Part shown: in pieces, positions 22,099 to 30,811 of the stretch
Layout: the number at the start of each line of letters is the position of its first letter
How positions within the stretch are numbered: position 1 is the first letter of the stretch
Assembly: GCF_004011835.1 (NCBI RefSeq)
Contig: NZ_RKLN01000003.1
Location: 620,001-684,000, forward strand
DNA from: Rhodococcus spongiicola
GTDB taxonomy: Bacteria; Actinomycetota; Actinomycetes; Mycobacteriales; Mycobacteriaceae
Direction: 5' to 3'
Length of the DNA stretch: 64,000 nt
Translations under genes and position numbers: made by a program
Notes under the pieces: generated by a model
The model's database searches: none
What the model saw: the letters and a program-made list of their open reading frames with translations, nothing else
What the model was told of the DNA's origin: nothing

Positions 22099-23124
22099 TC
22101 AGGGCTCATCCGAGCCGCCGAAGACGAGCTGCGGTGTCCCCATAACCGGTTCGTCGGGGTGTAGTTGCTGCTGCAAAGCCGAGATCCCAGCAGCGTCCAG
22201 CGTGCCGTCACCGTGGACTTGGCACGCCCAATCGAAGCTCTCAGTAGACCAAGCGATTTGGCGCCCGTAGGTCTTCACCGTCCACGGCTCGGTCGAGCGT
22301 GGCCGTCGGATAAGCCAGCCGGTCGACCGATCCGGACCGAGCGTCGCCGAGAAGGCACCTGATTGTCGGTCGATCGAATCGATGAAGCGTGGAGTGAAAT
22401 CGGTCATGACCGGAACGTGTATCGGTTCTGCCGTGACGTTCTCGCGGAACCACTGCGTCGCCTCCATATCGGGTGTGTCACCGCGTCCGGCGCCGGCGCG
22501 GGATTCGCCGTCGGTGACGACCGGGCCATCCCATGTGAACAGCGACGGATCCAGAGGCTCACCAACGGTGACGTCGGTGTAGGCAGCGCCGTCGATACCG
22601 TCGCCGGAATGCTGTCCGAGGACGGCGCCGCTGTGGGCGTCGACTATGAGGCGTAGTGACGGTTTCGGCAGGTTGCGGCTCTCACGTGGGGCCAGATCCA
22701 CCGACCAGCAACGGCGGCCGAGGAACTCGAGATCGGTCACGGGTCCGGTCGGTCGGGCATGATGGCGACCGACCCAGTGGGTGACCGGCGGGGTGATGGC
22801 CAAGTGGCGGCCGGGACCGGGGGATCTCACGTTCCTCACCTCCGTACAACGTGGCCGGGCCGGATCAGCGGTGAAGTCCCATGCTGTGGTGCCATCGCTG
22901 ACGAACCACACTTCGCCGTCGATCGATTCGATTCGGGATCGGCGGCCCCACCGGTAAAGGCGAACCCCGTCGCGGCGCATCGGCAGGAAGATAGGTTCCT
23001 CGCCGTAAGTCGCGTAGTAGAAGTGGAATGGCTTGTCGGAGTTCCGGTACGGAAGGACAACGCCGTGGACCGGTTGTGTCGGCCCGTCGGCCATGCCCAC
23101 CAGCATCTGCACCCATTCGGTCAT
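22099..23124 (-). CDS. Unknown soluble protein, LolA/RseB-like fold suspected
   Basis: Not recognised as a named family. It has 341 residues, with no signal peptide and no membrane segment. The first two-thirds read like alternating beta strands with many aromatic residues, and the block RLIVDAHSGAVLG followed by YTDVTVGEPLDPSLFTW resembles the end of LolA/RseB-like beta sheets; that is a by-eye impression. The C-terminal third has a WTVKTYGRQIAW segment and a WACQVHGDGT turn. It starts 77 bp downstream of the end of the next unknown gene on the same strand, so the two are probably one transcript. The gene is not part of the conserved core order and is likely accessory. Confidence 0.6.
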   Translation of the reverse strand: MTEWVQMLVGMADGPTQPVHGVVLPYRNSDKPFHFYYATYGEEPIFLPMRRDGVRLYRWGRRSRIESIDGEVWFVSDGTTAWDFTADPARPRCTEVRNVRSPGPGRHLAITPPVTHWVGRHHARPTGPVTDLEFLGRRCWSVDLAPRESRNLPKPSLRLIVDAHSGAVLGQHSGDGIDGAAYTDVTVGEPLDPSLFTWDGPVVTDGESRAGAGRGDTPDMEATQWFRENVTAEPIHVPVMTDFTPRFIDSIDRQSGAFSATLGPDRSTGWLIRRPRSTEPWTVKTYGRQIAWSTESFDWACQVHGDGTLDAAGISALQQQLHPDEPVMGTPQLVFGGSDEP

Positions 23125-23201
23125 TGATACCTCCGGTTCGTGTACGTTTTCGGGGACACATCGGCCCCGGGAATGCGCGAGGGTTCAGACGTCGCCGGGG
23201 C

Positions 23202-24521
23202 TCAGACGTACAGCACTCCGCCGACGGCATCCGACGCCGGCGGATACGCGCGGGTGTCGGCCTGCTCGATCAGTAGTGGCCGCACGTGGGCGAGGAAGTT
23301 GTCCAGCCGAGCGCCTTGCTCGTCGTAGAGTCTCAGGCGCTCAACCAGGGTCAGGCCGGGGTAGTCGACGTGCCGGAACCGGACTTGGACATGGCCGTGC
23401 GGCCACTGCCCGACGTAGGTGGCGGACACCTCGTCCACGCTGTCCGAGAACCGCACTCCGTCCAGACCGCGCAGGCAGTGCGCCACGTAGGAGCCGTGGT
23501 CGAGCGGCTCGGGCCCTACCGGCCAGCACCGGTCGGTGATGTCGATGCCCTCGACCTCCACCGGATGCACCTTTCCGTCCACCCCTGCTGTGAGCACTGA
23601 GCGCCCGCGGCCGGTCCGGGTTTCCGGCGTGGTGACCATCCAGAGCCGCCCGGCCGCGGCCGCGCCGTCGGTCACTCGCATCCCGGACAGGTTGATCTCC
23701 GTCGCCGGCACCGAGGCGTCGGGACTGTACGCCCGCACGATCGAGGTGCCGGGGCGAGCCGTGACAGTGCCCCAGTGCCAACGAAGCGCAGCGTCCATGG
23801 CACGTTTGCGCCGGTGCGCCTCGTTGTACGTGGTGTCGGCGTACTCGCTGGTGTACTCGACCGGGCGGTCCTGCAGGCACGGATGCGTGTCGGGTCCGAT
23901 TCGCTCCGGGATCGTCCCGTCCAGCGGCACCTGCAGCACCGAGGAGCTGTACCGAACCTCGAACCCGGCCCCGAGGTTTCTCATCGCCGACGTCGGAACC
24001 CGCTCCCACGGATCGTGCTCGACCCCGACGAACAGCGACGACTCGTCGAACTCGAACGACACCGTCGCCGCAGCGTCAATGACAACACGGCGGGTACCGC
24101 CTTCGGGCAGTGCAACCAGCAGCGTCGGTGGCCGCGGCGAGCGGCGCGGCGGGACGTCGGGTGTGGATGCAATGTCGCGACGCCGTCGCGTACTGCTCGA
24201 GCACCATGCGCCGGTCTGCCCGGCGCAGATCAGTTGGTGGCCTTGGGTGTACTCGGCATGGATGATGCCGTCGACACCGACCCGCACCAACGGCCCGTCT
24301 CGATGGTTCTGGACCCATACACCGTCGGCCTCGATCTTTCGTTGCCTCGCACCCTGTGGGCCTGGAGGAAGATCGGTCCACGACACCAGATGCCCGAACC
24401 GCTCGGTGTATGGGTCGTACAACGCCGCGACCGGTTGGGTCTCATCGACCACCCATACGTGGCCGGAAGAGAAGAACACACTGCGTGGGCGCAGGAATCT
24501 GCGCTGAGGATCGGCGCTCAT
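23202..24521 (-). CDS. Unknown soluble protein with propeller-like repeated strands
   Basis: Not recognised. It has 439 residues from the ATG at 24521, with a GAAAGG just upstream; a longer frame to 24671 exists but has no better start. Repeated short blocks end in a hydrophobic-W-V or V-D-G turn, for example HVWVVDETQPVAALYD, GVWVQNHRDGPLVRV, RLWMVTTPET and LTAGVDGKVHPV, which suggests a beta-propeller. There is no signal peptide or transmembrane helix and no catalytic motif I can name. It probably forms a two-gene unit with the gene ending 77 bp downstream. The 5' side borders the decayed metI duplication. Confidence 0.6.
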   Translation of the reverse strand: MSADPQRRFLRPRSVFFSSGHVWVVDETQPVAALYDPYTERFGHLVSWTDLPPGPQGARQRKIEADGVWVQNHRDGPLVRVGVDGIIHAEYTQGHQLICAGQTGAWCSSSTRRRRDIASTPDVPPRRSPRPPTLLVALPEGGTRRVVIDAAATVSFEFDESSLFVGVEHDPWERVPTSAMRNLGAGFEVRYSSSVLQVPLDGTIPERIGPDTHPCLQDRPVEYTSEYADTTYNEAHRRKRAMDAALRWHWGTVTARPGTSIVRAYSPDASVPATEINLSGMRVTDGAAAAGRLWMVTTPETRTGRGRSVLTAGVDGKVHPVEVEGIDITDRCWPVGPEPLDHGSYVAHCLRGLDGVRFSDSVDEVSATYVGQWPHGHVQVRFRHVDYPGLTLVERLRLYDEQGARLDNFLAHVRPLLIEQADTRAYPPASDAVGGVLYV

Positions 24522-24572
24522 GCGCCTTTCTGCCGAGTCATGTCGGCTACCGTACCAGCCATGGCGGTTCGT

Positions 24573-24702
24573 GTATTGCCAAGGCCGCCTTCGGGTCGGG
24601 TAGCCACGCCTGCCAGCGCCGAGGAACCACTGCGGGGAGCAGACACAACCCGGCACAGATCCACGCCACAACGATCCACCCCGCCCGAATCGCGTTCAGC
24701 AT
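24573..24702 (-). pseudogene. Deleted copy of the small membrane-protein gene at 27652-28077
   Basis: The + strand reads as three patches matching 27687-27710, about 27831-27870 and about 28021-28080, with the bases between them missing. The start codon position (24702) is preserved, and the distance to the following metI-like fragment (33 bp) matches that in the intact copy (36 bp). It is a remnant with two internal deletions and no usable frame. Confidence 0.75.
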
Positions 24703-24735
24703 GTGCACGAATCCAACGCGGATCGGCGGTGTGGC

Positions 24736-25143
24736 CTACTTCCGGTGAGACAGCGCCCGCACCACGCCGTCGCCGATCGACTGCAGGACCTGCACGATCA
24801 CGATGAGCACGACGACCGCGACCAGCAGCACCGGCGTGTTGAACCGCTGGTAGCCGTAGACGATCGCGAAGTCACCGAGCCCCCCACCGCCGATGACACC
24901 GGCCATTGCCGAATACCCGACGAGCAGAACCACAGTCAGCGTTGCGCCGGCGACCAGCGCAGAAACCGATTCCGGCAGAAGCACTTTCCGCACGATCTGA
25001 TCGTTGGTCGCACCCATCGCCTGAGCGGCCTCGACGCGCCCGACGGGGACCTCGCGCAGCGCAGCTTCGACGACACGCGCGTAGAACGGGATCGCACCGA
25101 TCGTCAACGGCACGATCGCCGCGTCCGGGCCGATCGCGGTGCC
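24736..25143 (-). pseudogene. Truncated metI copy (C-terminal part only)
   Basis: About 136 codons nearly identical to the C-terminal half of the MetI permease at 28114-28782, with the same stop codon and only scattered silent or conservative changes (for example NDQ for NGQ, VLQS for ILQS). Homology stops abruptly near 25143, just after the GPDAAIVPL region, so the first roughly 85 codons, including the first helices, are missing. The in-frame GTG at 25152 could start a 138-residue peptide, but that would be an incomplete permease. It is the left half of a direct repeat around the dehydratase/peptide-transporter pair. Confidence 0.88.
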
Positions 25144-25159
25144 GGCGCTCACCGGCTCG

Positions 25160-25981
25160 TCACGGTGTCAAGGCGCTGCCCGTCCATTTCTCGCTGATCT
25201 TGGCGTACGTGCCATCATTCTCCGCTCTCGCGAGCCATTGGTTCACCCGTTGCTGCAAGCCTTGGTTGCCCTGCGGAATCAGGTACGCCTTCTGTTCAGA
25301 AGTGAACGGGTGGTCCACCGTGTCACCACCGCCGCATAGCCGGGGGTTGTTCTTGGTCTGGTATCGAATCTCGCTGGCATCGGTGATCATGACGTCCGCC
25401 TGATCGTTCGTCAGCTGCTCGAAGATTGTGTTGTTGTCCGGGTACACCAAGATCTGGGCCTGCTTGATGTTCGCCCGGTCGAAGTCATAATTCGTTCCGC
25501 CGGGGTTTACTACGACTCGCACACCTGGCTGGTCGATGGTGGCCAGGGATGTGTATTGCGAGGCGTCCTCGCAGCGCACGATCGCTGCCTTACCGTCCTC
25601 GAGCAGGGGCGCGCTGAACAGCGCCTGCTGCGCACGATCCGGGGTGATGGTGATCCCGCCCACCGCCATGTCACACTTGGCGCCCAAGTCTTGCATCAGG
25701 GTTGCCCACGTCGTCTGCACCAGATCTAGCCTGACGCCAAGGTCTTGCGACAGGGTCTGGGCCATGTCGATATCCAGGCCACTCCAATTCCCTTGTAGAT
25801 CGAGATGAGTGAAGGGAAGATAGTCGCCCGTGCTGCAGATCTGGATCGTGCCGCTTTGCACGATTTGCTGGATGTCGCGTTCGGAGCCGGCGGGCGCCGC
25901 GCTGTTGGCACCGAACACCGCGCTCGACATCGCGAGCAGCGTCGATGCGGCGCCTGCGAATGCGCGCTTCAGATGTTTCAT
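25160..25981 (-). CDS. pheC: Secreted cyclohexadienyl (prephenate/arogenate) dehydratase, PheC-like
   Basis: A periplasmic-binding-protein fold with a Sec signal peptide (MKHLKRAFAGAASTLLAMSS, cleavage near residue 27), 273 residues. Generic annotation would call it an amino-acid ABC binding protein. However, its second lobe closely follows my memory of Pseudomonas PheC: VVNPGGTN at 157-164, ILVYPDNNTIFEQL at 177-190, then TDASEIR at 200-206. Glu204 aligns with the Glu reported as the catalytic acid of that enzyme. Cys pairs (C103/C137 and others) may form disulfides outside the cell. No amino-acid ABC permease or ATPase gene is adjacent, which fits an enzyme. It would make phenylpyruvate or phenylalanine outside the membrane. 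It ends 17 bp from the broken metI copy. Confidence 0.72.
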   Translation of the reverse strand: MKHLKRAFAGAASTLLAMSSAVFGANSAAPAGSERDIQQIVQSGTIQICSTGDYLPFTHLDLQGNWSGLDIDMAQTLSQDLGVRLDLVQTTWATLMQDLGAKCDMAVGGITITPDRAQQALFSAPLLEDGKAAIVRCEDASQYTSLATIDQPGVRVVVNPGGTNYDFDRANIKQAQILVYPDNNTIFEQLTNDQADVMITDASEIRYQTKNNPRLCGGGDTVDHPFTSEQKAYLIPQGNQGLQQRVNQWLARAENDGTYAKISEKWTGSALTP

Positions 25982-26120
25982 TGGCTTTCCTCACTCCCGG
26001 GGTGATGACCCGAACCCGAATAGAGTTGGGAGAGTTGGGCGGTTTGGTGCTTTTCGCCGATCACCGACAGGACCGCAAACCGAGGTCAGCGTGCCGCGAT
26101 CAGCAACGTACTCGAGGTGG

Positions 26121-27584
26121 TCAGTGGACGCCCGACATGAGTCGACTCACCGTGGGGGCGAGTGCGAACAGGCCCACCCCAACCAAGACTGCCATCGCGC
26201 CGGTGATCCCGAAGTAGGCAAATTCACGGGAAGGATCGTAGAAACGGGCCAGGACACCCGACATCGCGGTGCCCAGACCGGTGGAGAAGAAGAACAGGGC
26301 TATCATCTGGGCCCGAAAGGCCTCCGGCGCAAGCTTCGTGGTCACCGAAAGGCCAATCGGCACGAGTGTCAGTTCGCAGATCGCGAACACCGCCAGGATG
26401 CCGACCACCGACAACACGGGCACGGTCTGACCCGTGGTGCCGGCCATAGGCAGGAACAACAGGAACGCCACACCCATACCGATCACCCCGTAGGCGAACT
26501 TGCGCGGGGTGGTCGGGGCGCGGTTGCCCAGCCGGGTCCACATGATCGCGAAAAGGGTTGAGAGTGCAATGCTCCAGACCGGTTCGACGGAGCCGATCCA
26601 GTTGGGCGGCGCGTGCCAGCCGTAGATGGACCAGTTGATCCGCTGATCGGAGTAGACAGCCAATACGGTGAAGATCTGCTGAAACAGCGAACAGAACACC
26701 ACATTGGCGATGAACAGCGGGATGAACGCCCGCACCCTAGTGCGTTCGAGGGAGCTCACCCTGGAGCTGGCCAGGATAATCGCGAAGTAGATCACCGATG
26801 CGATGGCGAGGACAATGGTGGTGACCTCGGACAGGTTGGCCAGCTTGACCAGACCGGTGGCAAACACCACCACGATCATCACCCCCACCGCCGCCACCAC
26901 ACCGATCACCCAGCCGATGGCACTTCGCGACAGAGGATTGGGCACAGTGCGGCCATGGGTGCCCAGGTTGCGCCGGAATACCACATACTGCCCGAGTCCC
27001 AGCGCCATGCCGATCGCCGCCGCTGCAAAGCCGTAGCGGAAACCGATATGCGTCTGCAGCAGCCCCATCACCAACGGTCCGGTAAAGGCGCCCAGGTTGA
27101 TGCCCAGGTAGAACAGGGTGAACCCACCGTCGGAGCGGGCGTCGCTCTTGTCATAGAGTGCGCCCAGCAACGACCATGTGTTGGCCTTGAGTGCCCCTGA
27201 GCCCAGGGCCACCAGCACCAGGCCGACACCCACGCCAGTCAGTCCCGGGATGGCGGCCAGGGAGATGTGACCGCACATGATCACGACGCCGCCATAGAGC
27301 ATCGTGCGTTCCATACCGAGCAGCCGGTCGGCGATCCAGCCGCCGAGCACCGTCGACAGGTAAACCAACCCGCCGTAGGCACCCACGATGCCGGTGGCGG
27401 TGGTTCTGGGCAGCTCCAGGCCGCCCAGGCTCACGTTGTAGTAGAGGTAGTACCCCAGGATGGTCAGCATCCCGTAGAACGAGAACCGTTCCCACATTTC
27501 CACCAGGAACAGGTTGGTCAGGCCCACCGGATGTCCGAACAACTTGCGTTCGGCCGGCTGACCCTGCGTTTCCGCCACAACCAT
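26121..27584 (-). CDS. POT/PTR-family proton-coupled oligopeptide transporter
   Basis: An inner-membrane symporter for di- and tripeptides, 487 residues, about 14 predicted helices. The hallmark E-x-x-E-R-F motif is complete at the first helix (EMWERFSFYG, about residues 29-38), and the POT signature around helix 5 (FTLFYLGINLGAF) is present. Family length is 450-520. It starts at ATG 27584 and lies 139 bp upstream of the dehydratase-like gene on the same strand. Both sit between the two copies of the metI-linked repeat, so they probably arrived together. Confidence 0.9.
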   Translation of the reverse strand: MVVAETQGQPAERKLFGHPVGLTNLFLVEMWERFSFYGMLTILGYYLYYNVSLGGLELPRTTATGIVGAYGGLVYLSTVLGGWIADRLLGMERTMLYGGVVIMCGHISLAAIPGLTGVGVGLVLVALGSGALKANTWSLLGALYDKSDARSDGGFTLFYLGINLGAFTGPLVMGLLQTHIGFRYGFAAAAIGMALGLGQYVVFRRNLGTHGRTVPNPLSRSAIGWVIGVVAAVGVMIVVVFATGLVKLANLSEVTTIVLAIASVIYFAIILASSRVSSLERTRVRAFIPLFIANVVFCSLFQQIFTVLAVYSDQRINWSIYGWHAPPNWIGSVEPVWSIALSTLFAIMWTRLGNRAPTTPRKFAYGVIGMGVAFLLFLPMAGTTGQTVPVLSVVGILAVFAICELTLVPIGLSVTTKLAPEAFRAQMIALFFFSTGLGTAMSGVLARFYDPSREFAYFGITGAMAVLVGVGLFALAPTVSRLMSGVH

Positions 27585-27651
27585 GTGGCCACTCTGGCAC
27601 AGACTTTATTGAGAGTCACTAAAGGTAGGACCAGAAGTTCGGGTCCCGAGA

Positions 27652-28077
27652 TCAGTACCAGCGCTTGGTGTGCCAGGCACCGACGGAGTCGGGCAGCCAT
27701 GCCTGCCACCCGGCCAAACCCACCGCCAACAGCGCGGCAGGGATGAAGTAGACGAACACGTTCTGCGGAGCGCCCGCGACGAACGAGCCGACAGAGCCGA
27801 GAACGAGCACAGCGGCGACGAGCCCCGCGAGCCAGCGCCGAGAAAAGACCGCGGGGAGCAAACACAGCAACGACGGAACCGCCGACGCGGCCACGATCGG
27901 CGGCCCGTAGCGGCCCGCAACCGATTCCTCGCACTCTGCGCCGGGCATGACCCCGTTGCTCGGGTAACCCAGCTCGCACGACGTGATCGAGAGCATCGGG
28001 CTCGTCGCTGCGAGCACGCCCAGCCCGGCGCAGATCCACGCCACAACGATCCACCCCGCCCGAATCGCGTTCAGCAT
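27652..28077 (-). CDS. Small four-helix membrane protein, unknown
   Basis: 141 residues with four hydrophobic segments, roughly 8-28, 58-78, 83-103 and 107-127. A short extracytoplasmic-looking loop with two cysteines (SCELGYPSNGVMPGAECEES) lies between the first two. No family recognised. It follows metI by 36 bp on the same strand and could be transcribed with the methionine transporter. The decayed repeat at 24573-24702 is a copy of it, so the metI-linked neighbour is older than the duplication. Confidence 0.6.
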   Translation of the reverse strand: MLNAIRAGWIVVAWICAGLGVLAATSPMLSITSCELGYPSNGVMPGAECEESVAGRYGPPIVAASAVPSLLCLLPAVFSRRWLAGLVAAVLVLGSVGSFVAGAPQNVFVYFIPAALLAVGLAGWQAWLPDSVGAWHTKRWY

Positions 28078-28113
28078 GTCCGCGAATCTACGTGGGCCGG
28101 CGGCGCGAACCTA

Positions 28114-28782
28114 CTACTTGCGGTGAGACAGCGCCCGCACGACGCCGTCGCCGATCGATTGCAGGATCTGCACGATCACGATGAGCACGACGACCGCGAC
28201 CAGCAGCACCGGTGTGTTGAACCGCTGGTAGCCGTAGACGATCGCGAAGTCACCGAGCCCCCCACCGCCGATGACACCGGCCATTGCCGAATATCCGACG
28301 AGCAGAACCACAGTCAGCGTTGCGCCGGCGACCAGCGCAGAAACCGATTCCGGCAGAAGCACTTTCCGCACGATCTGACCGTTGGTCGCACCCATCGCCT
28401 GAGCGGCCTCGACGCGCCCGACGGGGACCTCGCGCAGCGCAGCCTCGACGACACGCGCGTAGAACGGGATCGCACCGATCGTCAACGGCACGATCGCCGC
28501 GTCCGGGCCGATCGCGGTGCCGACGATCAACCGGGTCACCCCGATCAACGCGATCATCAGGATCAGGAACGGCAGCGAGCGGAAGACGTTGACGATCGCG
28601 CCGAGTACCGCGTTGACTACGCGCTGCGGCCACAGCCCGCTGGGCGAGGTCACGTGCAGCACCACGCCGAGGAGCACACCACCGATGACGGTGAGCACGA
28701 ACGAGATTCCCACCATGTAGAGGGTCTCTTGCGTCGCCTCCCACACCTCGGGAAGCGAGTCGTACCAGGACATCTTGTTCAT
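28114..28782 (-). CDS. metI: Methionine ABC transporter permease
   Basis: The membrane subunit of the MetNIQ D/L-methionine importer, 222 residues, five or six helices. The EAA loop that docks on MetN is visible as EAAQAMGATNGQIVRKVLLPE near residues 125-145, and the family block AMAGVIGGGGLGDFA follows. The ATG at 28782 overlaps the metN stop as ATGA, which fixes the start. Order metQ-metN-metI is the usual one. A truncated second copy of its 3' two-thirds lies at 24736-25143. Confidence 0.94.
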   Translation of the reverse strand: MNKMSWYDSLPEVWEATQETLYMVGISFVLTVIGGVLLGVVLHVTSPSGLWPQRVVNAVLGAIVNVFRSLPFLILMIALIGVTRLIVGTAIGPDAAIVPLTIGAIPFYARVVEAALREVPVGRVEAAQAMGATNGQIVRKVLLPESVSALVAGATLTVVLLVGYSAMAGVIGGGGLGDFAIVYGYQRFNTPVLLVAVVVLIVIVQILQSIGDGVVRALSHRK

Positions 28783-29828
28783 GCGACGACACCCCCGGTG
28801 GCTGTGCCGGCCCAGTTCGGTCCGTCGACCCGGGCGTCGGAGCCCCAGGACAGCGTGACGTTCGGCTGGGCGTCGACGAACGCGTCGACGTCCGCGCGGG
28901 CCACACCGGGACCGAAGCGAAGGCACAGCCGGCCGACGGTGACCCCGGCGACCTGCTCGACCCGCCCGCCGTCGACCGAGATGTCGGCGTCCAGCTTGCG
29001 GACGAGTTGCGCGAGCCATGGCCCGCGGGCCTCGTCGCCGATAGTGGTGACGACCGCGGTGTCGGTGCCGTCCCCCTCGGACGGACCGACACCGACCGGA
29101 ACGATCGCGTCTCCCAGCACCGATCCGGGTTCGCTCACCAGGTCGAGAATCCTGCCGGCTTCGGCGATCCGGCCGTCCGCCAGCCGGGCCGCCGAGGTGC
29201 AGATGCGACGCAGCACACCCAGTTCGTGTGTGATGAGCACAACGGTGACGCCGATCGACCGGTTGAGCTCGGCCAGCAGATCCAGCACTTGGTCGGTGGT
29301 GGTGGGGTCGAGAGCACTGGTCGCCTCGTCGCACAGCAGTACGTCCGGCTCGGACGCGAGAGCGCGGGCGATGCCGACCCGCTGCTGTTGTCCGCCGGAC
29401 AGCTGCGACGGGAAGGCCTTTTCCTTGCCTCCGAGGCCGACGAGATCAATCAGTTCGTCGGCGCGGGCCCGTCGCTGCTCGCGGTCGAGACCGGCCAGCT
29501 CCAGTGGGAACTCGATGTTGGCTCGCACGCTCCGCGCGTGCAGCAGGTTGAACTGCTGGAACACGGTGCCGATGCGACGGCGCGCGGCACGAAGACCCGC
29601 ACCAGTCAGCTGCGACAGATCGTCACCCCGCAACACGATTCGGCCGCTGGTGGGACGTTCGAGCAGGTTCAGGCACCGCAGCAGCGTGGACTTGCCAGCG
29701 CCCGACGGTCCCACGATCCCGAAGATCTCCCCCTCGGCGACCTCGAGATCGACCCCGCGCAGAGCCGCGACCTCCCCCGCCCCGCCGGTGGCGGGGAAGG
29801 TCTTGACCAGGTTCTCGATGTCGATCAT
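28779..29828 (-). CDS. metN: Methionine ABC transporter ATP-binding protein with C-terminal NIL domain
   Basis: The ATPase of the methionine importer, 349 residues. Walker A GPSGAGKST near residue 40, Q-loop FQQFNLL, signature LSGGQQQR near 145, Walker B VLLCDEATSALD and the switch ITHEL are all present. The C-terminal 80 residues, ending in a strand-rich segment with GRLCLRFG, fit the NIL domain that binds methionine and inhibits transport when it is plentiful. Start ATG 29828; it overlaps metI by 4 bp and follows metQ by 16 bp. Confidence 0.95.
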   Translation of the reverse strand: MIDIENLVKTFPATGGAGEVAALRGVDLEVAEGEIFGIVGPSGAGKSTLLRCLNLLERPTSGRIVLRGDDLSQLTGAGLRAARRRIGTVFQQFNLLHARSVRANIEFPLELAGLDREQRRARADELIDLVGLGGKEKAFPSQLSGGQQQRVGIARALASEPDVLLCDEATSALDPTTTDQVLDLLAELNRSIGVTVVLITHELGVLRRICTSAARLADGRIAEAGRILDLVSEPGSVLGDAIVPVGVGPSEGDGTDTAVVTTIGDEARGPWLAQLVRKLDADISVDGGRVEQVAGVTVGRLCLRFGPGVARADVDAFVDAQPNVTLSWGSDARVDGPNWAGTATGGVVA

Positions 29829-29844
29829 CAGTTAGTGGCGATCA

Positions 29845-30702
29845 TCAGTTGGTTGGGTTGACCGGGACCACGGAACCGGAGTAATTCTCCTCGATCCAGG
29901 CAGCGGTCTCCGGGGAGACGAGCGCCTCGGCGAGAGCCTCGACGCCAGGATCGTTGGCGTCGGCGGAACGGACGACGAACAGGTTCGAGAACGGGTTGCC
30001 CTCCACCTCTTCCGAGAACAGCGCGTCCTCCGCCGGGATCAGTCCTGCCTCGATCGCGTAGTTGGAGTTGATGATCGCGGCGGTGATCTGCGGGTCGTCC
30101 AGGTTGCGGGCCAGCTGCGGGCGCTCGATCTCGACGAACTTCAGATTCTTCGGGTTCGCCTCGACGTTCGCCTGGGTGATGACGGACAGGTCGGCGTCGT
30201 CGAACGGCTTGTCCATCTCGATCAGACCGGCGGACTCGAGCAGGTAGAGGCCGCGGGCGAAGTTGGTGGTGTCCTTCGGCAGCGCGATGCTCGCCCCGTC
30301 GCCGATCTGGTCGACAGCCGTGACCTTCTCCGAGTACAGACCCATCGGCTCGAGGTGGACGTCGGCGACGGAGACGAGGTCGCTCACGCCCTTCTGCTGC
30401 TGCCAGTCCGCCAGGTAGGGGGCGTGCTGGAAGAAGTTGGCCTGAACGTCGCCGGCGACGAGCAGCTCGTTCGGGTCGATCTCACCGGTGACCGGCTTGA
30501 TGTCGAGCTCGACGTCACCGAGAACACCGGAGTCGACGATGTGCTCGAGGATCTCGACGTGCGGGGTGCTCGACGCGGAGATCGTCAGCGTGTCCTCGTC
30601 GCTGCCCGTCGAGCAGGCGGCCAGGCCGACGCTGAGCAGTGCGGCGGCAGAGAGTGCGGCGGTGCGGCGTAGAAACATCGAGAAATACCTTCCGGTGGAC
30701 AT
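29845..30702 (-). CDS. metQ: Methionine-binding lipoprotein
   Basis: The NlpA/MetQ-family substrate-binding lipoprotein that delivers methionine to MetNI. It has a lipoprotein signal with lipobox LAAC (about residue 27 from the chosen start), and family blocks HVEILEHI, NELLVAGDVQANFFQHAPYL, MGLYSEKV and ALPKDTTNFARGLYLLE. I chose ATG 30702, which has AAAGGA 7 bases upstream. ATG 30678 (GGAAGG, 9 bases) gives a more typical short signal peptide and is a real alternative. It is the first gene of the metQNI operon. Confidence 0.94.
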   Translation of the reverse strand: MSTGRYFSMFLRRTAALSAAALLSVGLAACSTGSDEDTLTISASSTPHVEILEHIVDSGVLGDVELDIKPVTGEIDPNELLVAGDVQANFFQHAPYLADWQQQKGVSDLVSVADVHLEPMGLYSEKVTAVDQIGDGASIALPKDTTNFARGLYLLESAGLIEMDKPFDDADLSVITQANVEANPKNLKFVEIERPQLARNLDDPQITAAIINSNYAIEAGLIPAEDALFSEEVEGNPFSNLFVVRSADANDPGVEALAEALVSPETAAWIEENYSGSVVPVNPTN

Positions 30703-30790
30703 GAGCGGGTCCTTTCCCAACGGGCACGTAGGACAACAGGCGCTGTGACATTTGGATGCCCGATGGGAGAAAGTTCACAAAAGGATGCGG

Positions 30791-30811
30791 GACGGCCGTT
30801 GAAGTGCCGTC
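30791..30811 (-). terminator. Candidate attenuator hairpin in the metQ leader
   Basis: Six-base stem GACGGC/GCCGTC with a 9-base loop. On the metQ strand it is followed, seven bases on, by a TCCTTTTG run. It lies about 90 bases before the metQ start, where an intrinsic attenuator would act. The stem is short, so this is tentative. Confidence 0.3.

Noticed and set aside
24736-25152. Second functional methionine permease
   Set aside because: It lacks the N-terminal third of MetI including the first helices, has no own binding protein or ATPase, and stops matching abruptly.
25160-25981. Amino-acid ABC transporter binding protein
   Set aside because: Fold agrees, but PheC-specific blocks and the absence of ABC partners favour an enzyme; kept as an alternative in the entry.
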